Shown here piece by piece: positions 23,409 to 30,498 of a stretch of 36,269 bases of DNA. How positions within the stretch are numbered: the first letter of the stretch is position 1; every line of letters starts with the position of its first letter. Made by a program: the position numbers and the translations under genes. This DNA is from DATCIH01 sp036507955. Lineage in GTDB: Bacteria; Bacillota; Clostridia; Clostridiales; Clostridiaceae. The stretch lies in assembly GCA_036507955.1 (NCBI GenBank), contig DATCIH010000035.1:1-36269 (forward strand). The letters are read 5' to 3'. The notes under the pieces were generated by a model. That model was not told the origin of the DNA, did no database searches, and was given only the letters and a program-made list of their open reading frames with translations.

Positions 23409-23996
23409 ATGAAAATACTTATACTTGGAGATATAGAATCACCATACCTGTGGGAACATTATGGTTATGAAAAATATAAAGATGTAGAATTGATTATTTC
23501 TTGCGGAGATTTAAAGGCCGAATACTTGTCGTATATAGTTTCCGTTCTTAAGGCACCCCTTTTTTATGTGCCCGGAAATCATGACAAAAAATATGCCATA
23601 TCCCCTCCAGAGGGATGCGATAATATAGATGGAAAGTTTGTTATATATAAAAACTTAAGAATCATTGGGTTAGGTGGAAGTTATAGATATAATTGTGGTA
23701 TATATCAATATACTGAACGGGAAATGAAAAAAAGAATTTTAAAGCTTTTCCCAAAACTATTGTGGCATAGAGGTTTTGATATTTTAGTAACGCATGCGCC
23801 TGCCTCAGGTTTAAATGAAGGAATGGATTTATGCCATAAAGGATTTAAAGCTTTTATAAAATTAATGGATTTATTCAAGCCTAAATTTCTATTTCATGGC
23901 CATCAACATTTAAATTATGGAAAAATTAAAAGAATAACTGAATATGGACCAACTACAGTAATCAATAGTTATGAATTTTATGTAGTAGAAGTTTGA
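23409..23996 (+). CDS. metallophosphoesterase family protein
   Basis: 195-residue calcineurin-like phosphoesterase. All five metal-site blocks are present: GDIESPYLW (7-15), SCGDLKAEYL (32-41), VPGNHDKKY, VTHAPASGLNEG, and FHGHQHLNYGK near the C-terminus, so a dimetal phosphohydrolase is expected. It resembles small predicted phosphoesterases related to YfcE but its substrate is unknown. No membrane or signal segment. Translation start ATG at 23409 has only a modest AGTAGG site upstream. Confidence 0.88.
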   Translation: MKILILGDIESPYLWEHYGYEKYKDVELIISCGDLKAEYLSYIVSVLKAPLFYVPGNHDKKYAISPPEGCDNIDGKFVIYKNLRIIGLGGSYRYNCGIYQYTEREMKKRILKLFPKLLWHRGFDILVTHAPASGLNEGMDLCHKGFKAFIKLMDLFKPKFLFHGHQHLNYGKIKRITEYGPTTVINSYEFYVVEV

Positions 23997-24036
23997 AAAA
24001 TAAAAAGACAAACCCAATAGTTTGCCTTTTTATTTT
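23997..24036. terminator. bidirectional terminator
   Basis: A 17-bp stem with one mismatch (23997-24013 with 24020-24036), loop CCAATA, with T-rich ends. It overlaps the last few bases of the minus-strand gene that ends at 24030 and closes the plus-strand phosphoesterase gene. Confidence 0.75.
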
Positions 24037-25961
24037 ATAGATTTAAATTGCACTAAATTTGAGTCAACAGAATCAATAAACCAATCCATTGATAATATCT
24101 GCTCATGGGAAGCTACTTCTTCACTTTCAATTCTCAAGTTACCACTATCATCATAGATGGGTCCTGTAAAGGGATTAAACAAATTATTAACAATCATTCT
24201 TTTCATTAATTTAACTAGTTTTTGGGTTTCTTCCGGTACATGCTCTTCAGAATAAAATATATCAACAACTCCTGAATCTATTCCCCACCAGAAATTAATT
24301 AGCTTTTGATTAGAGCTAAAAAGATCCATAACAGTTTTAAAAGTACCACTTAATATATTTTTTAATATTTTTTCGTAAAATATACCCCATTGCCAAATCG
24401 GTGTAGCTAAGTATCTATCTGGCTGTTTCTTGCTCATATCAACTGAACATAACATAGAATAAACACCATATTCCGTTGAAACTGGATGAGGAATTGACAA
24501 AGTTCTATTGCAAATCATATCACATCCATAGCTTATCAAGAGATTTCCAGCATCTTTAAATTTCACACGACTATTCCATTCCTCAGTCCAGGCCACCTTA
24601 ATTTCAGAATAGGGATTCACCATTTTTGCGCCTAGTGCAAAGGCATTTATTGAACTTATTACCTCAGGTGTTGGTTTAGTAGCTGCATATCCTATAATAT
24701 TTGTTTTAGTCATAGCTCCAGCTATAACACCTGTTAGGAATCTAGGTTCATAGGTTCGCCCATAATAATTAGCTACATGAGTGAATGGGTGTGATTCAGA
24801 GCAATTGAAAAATTTTATTTGAGGAAATTCTAAAGCACACTTTAATGTTGCATTCATATAAATAGGGCTAGTGGTAAAAATTATATCATTTCCTTCTTCT
24901 GCTAAATGCTTTATATAATAATAAGCAGAATCATTTTCAGGAATATTTTCAACATAGCTAGTGGTGAGCTGATCCCCAAGAACTTTATTTAAATATAATC
25001 TTCCTAATTCATGGGCGTAGGTCCAGCCTGAGGTTTCAATAGACCTAGAATATACAAAGGCTAGCTTGAGCTTTTTTCTTGGAGCAACAAAATTAGTAAT
25101 AGCAGTTATTACCTTCTTTTGAGTTATCGCCTCAGGAGATGTTTGTATGCTTAAACTTGAATCGCTGGACATAAGCTCCAGTTCTTTTATTAATTCTTTA
25201 AGTGTAGTAGTTATTTCTTTTTCATCAAAGCTTTCAGGAATACCGTATATTTTTGCAAATTCCATGAAGGCATCACCCGTAGTCATATTTAGTTTATCAC
25301 CACCTAAGCTATGATAAAGAGCCCTAAAGGGATTATAAATATACACTTCAAAATACCTGTATAAGGAATCTAAATTAGATTTTTTAGGATTATACTTCAT
25401 TAACATGTCTAGTAATAGTTCATAACTTTTTTCTTTAGTAAGCCAAATAGAATATATTCCGGTTTCTTTATTGAATTTAAGAAACTCATAATACAACTTT
25501 ATATTTTCATTATTTTCATCTTTTTTTGGAATAAGTCTTATTACATTTGCAGTTATAGCATAAGCATTAAAATATTTTAGCACACTTACTCTTTTATTTC
25601 CTTCAATAACATAAAACCAATTCAGATATTCGTAAACCTTAATGGGATCACGAATGCCTTCGGTTAAATGAGATTGACAAAGACTTGACCATTTTCTTTC
25701 AAATTCAGTATTAGCATTTAATAAGGGCATAAAGTTTTTAGAAAAACATAAGCTTCTAAGATGGGTATATGTACCTATAATTTTCTTTAAGGGCACTTCT
25801 ACAAGCCCTAAATTTATTTCAGTAACAATATCTGCATTATTAACTAAACCTTCTAAAGAGGGGACATACCCCAACTCTCCACTAGAAACTAATTTATTGT
25901 ATTCTTTTAGAGCGTTCTTTTTTGCTTCTAAGTAGTAGTCTTGGTCAATTAGCTCGTTCAT
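24030..25961 (-). CDS. ParB-like / BMP (PnrA-type) binding-domain fusion protein, cytoplasmic
   Basis: 643 residues. The C-terminal part (about 297-600) is a basic membrane protein/PnrA-type nucleoside-binding domain: KLAFVYSRSIETSGWTYAHE, IIFTTSPIYMNATLK, YYGRTYEPRFLTGVIAGAMT, NIIGYAATKPTPEVISSINA and the WTEEWNSRVK block follow family order. Such domains are normally secreted lipoproteins of ABC importers, but here there is no signal peptide or lipobox. The first 290 residues are a different domain; NWFYVIEGNKRVSVLKY (114-130) matches the ParB/sulfiredoxin-fold motif region (V-x-EGNKR-x-x-A/V). The likely role is an intracellular ligand sensor or binding protein. Start at 25961 is chosen for GAGGTG upstream; an ATG at 25973 overlaps that site. 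Confidence 0.82.
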   Translation of the reverse strand: MNELIDQDYYLEAKKNALKEYNKLVSSGELGYVPSLEGLVNNADIVTEINLGLVEVPLKKIIGTYTHLRSLCFSKNFMPLLNANTEFERKWSSLCQSHLTEGIRDPIKVYEYLNWFYVIEGNKRVSVLKYFNAYAITANVIRLIPKKDENNENIKLYYEFLKFNKETGIYSIWLTKEKSYELLLDMLMKYNPKKSNLDSLYRYFEVYIYNPFRALYHSLGGDKLNMTTGDAFMEFAKIYGIPESFDEKEITTTLKELIKELELMSSDSSLSIQTSPEAITQKKVITAITNFVAPRKKLKLAFVYSRSIETSGWTYAHELGRLYLNKVLGDQLTTSYVENIPENDSAYYYIKHLAEEGNDIIFTTSPIYMNATLKCALEFPQIKFFNCSESHPFTHVANYYGRTYEPRFLTGVIAGAMTKTNIIGYAATKPTPEVISSINAFALGAKMVNPYSEIKVAWTEEWNSRVKFKDAGNLLISYGCDMICNRTLSIPHPVSTEYGVYSMLCSVDMSKKQPDRYLATPIWQWGIFYEKILKNILSGTFKTVMDLFSSNQKLINFWWGIDSGVVDIFYSEEHVPEETQKLVKLMKRMIVNNLFNPFTGPIYDDSGNLRIESEEVASHEQILSMDWFIDSVDSNLVQFKSIK

Positions 25962-26057
25962 TACACACCTCATTAACCTTTCATAATCGATTTAATTATA
26001 ACATATATACTTTAATTATATGAATTATAATTTGAGTAAAGAAATCTTTATTGGTGA

Positions 26058-26086
26058 TTGATAATGAAAAGGGAGTAATATATACT
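26058..26086 (+). promoter_or_regulatory. sigma-A promoter of the MFS gene
   Basis: TTGATA (26058-26063), 17-base spacer, TATACT (26081-26086), 42 bases before the start codon. Confidence 0.6.
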
Positions 26087-26128
26087 GGTATCTGGATAAA
26101 TTATAATTAGTATTTATAGGAGGAGCCT

Positions 26129-27472
26129 ATGAAAAATGAATCTATAATAAACAGATTATATTTTAGTGACAGAGAACTTACAAAAACAGAGTTTGAAAAA
26201 AGTAGGAATAGATTTATTTTTGAAGGTGCAGTAGCCACAGGACTATTTGGATTGACTACGGGGGCTTTTTTAGCTGGTTTTGCAAAATATATGGGTGCTA
26301 CAGACCAGTTTAATGGTTTGATTGCGGCGATACCAGCTTTTGCAGGTATAGTTCAGATGGTATCACCAATTTTATTTGAAAAATTAAGCCATAGAAAAGT
26401 AATTATTGCAATATGCTGTTTAATATTTAGGTCTTTATTAAGTTTTATGGTTTTAATACCTTTAATATTTAGTAGCACAAGCATAAGGCTTATAAGCCTA
26501 GCAGTGGTAAATATAATTGCTTATACTATTGCATCTTTTATTTCACCAGCTGCATCAAATTGGATGGCTGATTTGACTCCCGAACATATTAGAGGTAGAT
26601 ATTTTGCAACAAAAGATATGTATGCTCTTGTTTTCATGACAATCATTACATTAATCTGTGGTAAAATCCTGGACTATTTTAAGTTTATTAATAATGAATA
26701 TACAGGATTCTTGATAATTGGTCTTATATCCTTAATATTAGCTATATTGAATTTTATATTTATTAGTTCGGTTAAAGAACCACCACCTCATAAAAGCACC
26801 TTTAAAATAAGTTTAAGAAAAGCTATAATTGAACCAATAAAAAATCATCAATTTAAAAAGATTATAGTACTGTCAGCTTTATGGAATTTAGGTCTTAATT
26901 TTGCGGGCCCATTTTTTTCAGTATATATGGTTGCGAATTTGAAGCTTGATTACACTTACATAATGGTGGTTGGAGTTATTGCAACAAGCGTAAGAGTGTT
27001 ATCTGTTAGATTCTGGGGAAGACTTGCAGATAGAAAGTCATGGTTTTTACCTACTAAGATATCCATAGCTTTAGTGGGCTTAGCACATTTCTCTTGGTTT
27101 TTTGTTAATATTAATACCATGTATATTTTGATACCATTAATTAATATTTTGGTGGGCTTTGCCTGGGCTGGAGTGAATATATGTATATTTAATATACAAT
27201 TTATCTTTGCACCTAAGGATGGAAGGACAATGTATTTAGGTTCAAGTGCTGCTATTGGAGGCTTAGTTGGGTTTATAAGCTCAATTTTAGGTTCAGTAAT
27301 ATTAAGTTTAATTGGTCCAAGGATTTTTAATTTAATTGGGTTTAATGTCAGCAATATGCAGATAATTTTTGCTTGTTCAGGAATTGCGCTTGGCCTATGT
27401 GCACTATATATACATATATTTATTAAGAAAAATCAGATTGAAAAAAGTTTAACAAAAGGTGAGCTGATATGA
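26129..27472 (+). CDS. MFS transporter
   Basis: 447-residue integral membrane protein with about twelve hydrophobic segments, an N-terminal cytoplasmic tail (about 1-28) and the major-facilitator loop motif variant EHIRGRYFATKD between segments 4 and 5 (a G-R-Y/F-x-a pattern) plus RFWGRLADRKS between segments 8 and 9. Substrate unknown; this group is found as lone genes in clostridia. The start is set by AGGAGGAG. Its last four bases (ATGA) are shared with the next gene, although that gene has clearly different base composition. Confidence 0.85.
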   Translation: MKNESIINRLYFSDRELTKTEFEKSRNRFIFEGAVATGLFGLTTGAFLAGFAKYMGATDQFNGLIAAIPAFAGIVQMVSPILFEKLSHRKVIIAICCLIFRSLLSFMVLIPLIFSSTSIRLISLAVVNIIAYTIASFISPAASNWMADLTPEHIRGRYFATKDMYALVFMTIITLICGKILDYFKFINNEYTGFLIIGLISLILAILNFIFISSVKEPPPHKSTFKISLRKAIIEPIKNHQFKKIIVLSALWNLGLNFAGPFFSVYMVANLKLDYTYIMVVGVIATSVRVLSVRFWGRLADRKSWFLPTKISIALVGLAHFSWFFVNINTMYILIPLINILVGFAWAGVNICIFNIQFIFAPKDGRTMYLGSSAAIGGLVGFISSILGSVILSLIGPRIFNLIGFNVSNMQIIFACSGIALGLCALYIHIFIKKNQIEKSLTKGELI

Positions 27473-28335
27473 TAAATCTGCATGGACATAACAGAGGTTT
27501 AGGAACAAGTTTTCACGAGCTCAGAGGTGACTGTGAAAAATGTTTCGGATTGTGCTGTATTGCATTGTACTTTTCTGCATCAGAAGGGTTCCCAATCGAC
27601 AAGGATGCTGGTAAGCCTTGTATAAATCTACAATTTGACTTTAACTGTTCTGTTCACAAAAATTTAAGAAAGCAGGGCCTTAAAGGTTGTACTGCTTATG
27701 ACTGCTTTGGTGCAGGGCAAAAGGTGGCTCAAGTTACCTACGGTGGGCATGACTGGAGACAAATACCAGAATCCGCAAAACAGATGTTTGAGGTGTTTTT
27801 GATTATGAGGCAACTGCATGAAATGCTATGGTATCTAACACAAGCACTCACATTAGAACCAGCGTGTCCTATTAAAGCTGAACTCAGTTTAATGCTCAAC
27901 GAGACGCAGTGTATAACTCGTCTCAGTACTGATTCTCTTATAGGACTAGATGTGACAACACACCAAGACAAGGTTAACGAGCTACTTCTATATACCAGTG
28001 AACTTGTACGAACTAAAGTCTGTGGTGGTGAGAAGACTCCTTCAAGTGGAAAGGGTGCCAGCAATCGAGGACCAGATCTTATTGGCGTAGACCTGAGAAG
28101 AAAGAATCTCAGAGGTGCAAACTTGAGAGGAGCATGCCTTATTGCAGCAGATCTTAGAGGAATAGATTTGAGCGGAACTGACCTAATTGGGGCTGATTTG
28201 AGAGATGCTGACCTCAGAGGAACTAATCTCATAGATTGTATCTTTCTTACCCAAGCCCAGATTAATACAGCCAGGGGGGATGACCTTACAAAGTTACCGA
28301 TTTCACTAGTTCACCCAACTTATTGGTTAAAATGA
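27469..28335 (+). CDS. Cys-rich N-domain plus pentapeptide-repeat protein
   Basis: 288 residues. The N-terminal part has eight early Cys (22, 25, 29, 30, 51, 60, 74, 79); C-x2-C-x3-CC recalls the zinc/iron-chelating YkgJ-like motif. Residues about 100-185 are helical. Residues 202-256 form eleven pentapeptide repeats of the A(D/N)LxG type (for example GANLRG, AADLRG, GADLRD), which fold as a right-handed beta-helix; the tail FLTQAQINTARGDDLTKLP is a usual end cap. Pentapeptide proteins such as Qnr/MfpA mimic DNA, but this is too short to infer that. G+C is higher than the host (25/60 in one counted line), suggesting transfer. Start ATG overlaps the MFS stop; GGTGAG lies upstream. Confidence 0.85.
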   Translation: MINLHGHNRGLGTSFHELRGDCEKCFGLCCIALYFSASEGFPIDKDAGKPCINLQFDFNCSVHKNLRKQGLKGCTAYDCFGAGQKVAQVTYGGHDWRQIPESAKQMFEVFLIMRQLHEMLWYLTQALTLEPACPIKAELSLMLNETQCITRLSTDSLIGLDVTTHQDKVNELLLYTSELVRTKVCGGEKTPSSGKGASNRGPDLIGVDLRRKNLRGANLRGACLIAADLRGIDLSGTDLIGADLRDADLRGTNLIDCIFLTQAQINTARGDDLTKLPISLVHPTYWLK

Positions 28336-28683
28336 TTAACTATACAAACAAAACATATATTTATTCGAACATTCTAATTAAGAGAAAGGATAGGTATGTA
28401 AATATTATGATGCCATTTTATTTCTTTATAGTTGATGAACCTGATGGTAATAAAATCGAAGTTACTGGTAATTAGTGTTCGGAAGAATGAGCATTGTCCA
28501 CATATAAAGTAATTCATAATCTTCGTAAAACTCGAATTAAAGAAAGAAACATGGCTCCACTATCAGTACAAATTACACTAATTTTCAAATAAACCATGTT
28601 ATCACACTTTAAAGGCTATTTTACTTAATACATTATAAAACCAAATACAAAGTCGCAAAAATTACGGACAACTTGGTATGTCT
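28336..28683. other. intergenic stretch with a decayed VOC-family gene end
   Basis: 348 bases without an intact gene. Besides the VOC remnant at 28407-28475, a short in-frame string (HNLRKTRIKERN, near 28520-28555) vaguely resembles the start of an XRE-type helix-turn-helix protein but runs into a stop quickly. No terminator or promoter was convincing. It separates the foreign-looking pentapeptide gene from the minus-strand genes. Confidence 0.5.
28407..28475 (+). pseudogene. C-terminal remnant of a VOC/glyoxalase-family gene
   Basis: A 22-codon string ending MPFYFFIVDEPDGNKIEVTGN then stop. The F-x-D-(P)DGN-x-I/L-E-V pattern is the C-terminal beta-strand signature of vicinal-oxygen-chelate (glyoxalase/bleomycin resistance) proteins, where the Glu is a metal ligand. 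The upstream 100 residues expected for the family are absent, so only the 3' end of the gene remains. Confidence 0.6.
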
Positions 28684-29310
28684 CTAAAACTCAGGCGTAT
28701 AGCTCAAAGTAAGTGGATTCCAGTTTATTTGTCTAATCTTAATATTTCTAATTTGAATATGGCTACAATAAGCTTCAAAACCTACTTTTACATTTTTTTC
28801 TGAATCAATTGGATCTGGATCAGTGACTTCTAGAGCTAACTTACTATCGATAAATACAAAGCAGTGCCCATCAATACTTCCACCCATAATATGGTATGTC
28901 TTTCCTGGTTCGAAGTTAAATAATTGAGTAGCGACGTTAAGCTTATAGTCTGGAGATTTTTCAAACCCAACTTTACCTTCCCACCAACCTTGTAATCCAA
29001 CTACATAAGCCGTAGCTCTCTCATTCTTCTCCTTATTCCAGCTTCCGTTCCACATAAAGTTTATATCGTGAGTGGAAGGCAATACTGTCCTAGCTTCAAA
29101 TTCTACCATAACATTACCTGGAAAATTCTCTTTTGATACTATCATAGATGGATAATTATTGGGATTTTTTCCTGCTATCCATCCTTCTTCTACCCACCAA
29201 TTTCCATTATATATATTCCAATCTCTTTGAAAATTTTCTTCTGTAGGTATCTCTTCATATAAGATTGGTGAATTTTCTAGGTCAATTTCTTTTTTCATTA
29301 AATGTAGCAT
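28684..29310 (-). CDS. LamG/concanavalin-like domain protein, cytoplasmic
   Basis: 208-residue protein, mostly beta. The pattern RDWNIYNGNWWVEEGWIAGK ... VMVEFEARTV ... GFEKSPDYKL ... GKTYHIMGGSIDGHCFVFID ... IQIRNIKIRQI resembles the concanavalin A-like jelly roll of DUF1080/3-keto-disaccharide hydrolase-type and related sugar-binding proteins. There is no signal peptide, unusual for a carbohydrate-binding fold. Enzyme activity cannot be assigned. The start ATG at 29310 has AAGGAGA upstream. It is 17 bases downstream of the DAHP synthase gene and likely co-transcribed, although a functional link is not obvious. Confidence 0.6.
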   Translation of the reverse strand: MLHLMKKEIDLENSPILYEEIPTEENFQRDWNIYNGNWWVEEGWIAGKNPNNYPSMIVSKENFPGNVMVEFEARTVLPSTHDINFMWNGSWNKEKNERATAYVVGLQGWWEGKVGFEKSPDYKLNVATQLFNFEPGKTYHIMGGSIDGHCFVFIDSKLALEVTDPDPIDSEKNVKVGFEAYCSHIQIRNIKIRQINWNPLTLSYTPEF

Positions 29311-29327
29311 TTTATCTTCTCCTTAAA

Positions 29328-30356
29328 TTATATTAATTCATAAAGATTATATATAAGTTTTTCGGAACCTTCCCAGCCAAGGCAACCATCTGTAATAGAT
29401 TTTCCATATTCATTATCTGAAGGTTTTTGATTGCCATCTTTTAAGTAGCTTTCTATCATAATTCCTTTAATCATTTTTTTAAGAGTTTCTGAATATTGTC
29501 TGCTTTGCAGGATTTCTAAAGCTATTCTAGGTTGCTCAGAATATTTTTTCAATGAATTGGCATGGCTAGCATCGATAACCAAGGAAGGGTTTGAAAATCC
29601 TCTTTCTTTAAATCCTTCTGCCAAATTAATTAAATCCTCATAATGATAATTCGGGTGATTTCTTCCTGCATCATCAACAGAACCACGAAGTACAGCATGG
29701 GCAAGGGGGTTACCGGTGGTATTTACTTCCCAACCATTATACATAAAGGTATGGGACATTTGAGCAGCATGGATAGAGTTTAGTAAAACTGAAATATCTC
29801 CGCCGGTTGGGTTTTTCATTCCAGCAGCAACTTCCATTCCACTAACTACAAGCCTATGTTGCTGATTTTCTACAGATCTGGCTCCTACAGCAACATAACT
29901 TAAAAGGTCTGATAAATAAGGATAATTTTCAGGATAAAGCATTTCATCAGCAGAAAATAAGTGAGATTCTCTTATAGCTCTTATATGCATTCTTCTTATT
30001 GCCTTAATACCATCTAACATATTTGAATCTTTGTTTGGATCTGGCTGATGGAGCATGCCTTTATAACCTTCACCATTTGTTCTTGGTTTATTGGTATATA
30101 TTCTAGGAATAATTAATATTTTATCTTTTATTCTTTCCTGAATTGCTGCTAGTTTTACAATGTATTCACACACAGCGTTTTCATCATCCGCTGAGCAAGG
30201 ACCGATTATTAAAATAAACTTATTGGATTTGCCAGTAAATACTTCCTTTATTTCCACATCTCTTAATTTTTTTAAGTTAATAATATCTGAACCAGCTGGT
30301 ATTAAATCTGCTATCTCATCAGCAGAGGGTATTTGGCGTATTTTTGAATAGCTCAT
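29328..30356 (-). CDS. 3-deoxy-7-phosphoheptulonate synthase (DAHP synthase, AroF/G/H type)
   Basis: Condenses phosphoenolpyruvate and erythrose-4-phosphate in the first step of the shikimate pathway. 342 residues of the class I (E. coli-type) family: IIGPCSADD with the metal-site Cys, RIYTNKPRTNGEGYKGMLHQPD (start of the substrate loop), YVAVGARSVENQQHR, SGMEVAAGMKNPTGG, and VIDASHANSLKKYSEQP near the C-terminus with the metal His. The N-terminal extension typical of the allosteric E. coli enzymes is present in short form, so feedback control by an aromatic amino acid is possible but unspecified. ATG at 30356 has AAGGAGGAG. No T-box or trp-type leader was seen upstream. Confidence 0.95.
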   Translation of the reverse strand: MSYSKIRQIPSADEIADLIPAGSDIINLKKLRDVEIKEVFTGKSNKFILIIGPCSADDENAVCEYIVKLAAIQERIKDKILIIPRIYTNKPRTNGEGYKGMLHQPDPNKDSNMLDGIKAIRRMHIRAIRESHLFSADEMLYPENYPYLSDLLSYVAVGARSVENQQHRLVVSGMEVAAGMKNPTGGDISVLLNSIHAAQMSHTFMYNGWEVNTTGNPLAHAVLRGSVDDAGRNHPNYHYEDLINLAEGFKERGFSNPSLVIDASHANSLKKYSEQPRIALEILQSRQYSETLKKMIKGIMIESYLKDGNQKPSDNEYGKSITDGCLGWEGSEKLIYNLYELI

Positions 30357-30448
30357 ATTTTTACTCCTCCTTATTATGTATATATTTTCTCATTATACTT
30401 ACATTGTTCCAGTTTTTCTATATTTTTTTAAAATTTTTGGATTAAAAA

Positions 30449-30477
30449 TTGTATTTGGTGTAAAATAGTCCTATAAT
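30449..30477 (+). promoter_or_regulatory. sigma-A promoter of the M16C protease gene
   Basis: TTGTAT (30449-30454), 17-base spacer, TATAAT (30472-30477); 22 bases before the ATG with GGAGG between. Confidence 0.6.
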
Positions 30478-30498
30478 AAGAAAAAATGGAGGTAAAAT

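Noticed and set aside
27738..28232. 164-codon minus-strand open frame opposite the pentapeptide gene
   Set aside because: It is the mirror of the repeat pattern (Pro/Leu/Arg-rich repeats) with no ribosome site; the plus-strand reading has a recognisable domain structure.
28548..28612. AACATGG ... CCATGTT inverted repeat
   Set aside because: Seven-base arms about 43 bases apart in decayed sequence; no associated gene or T run.
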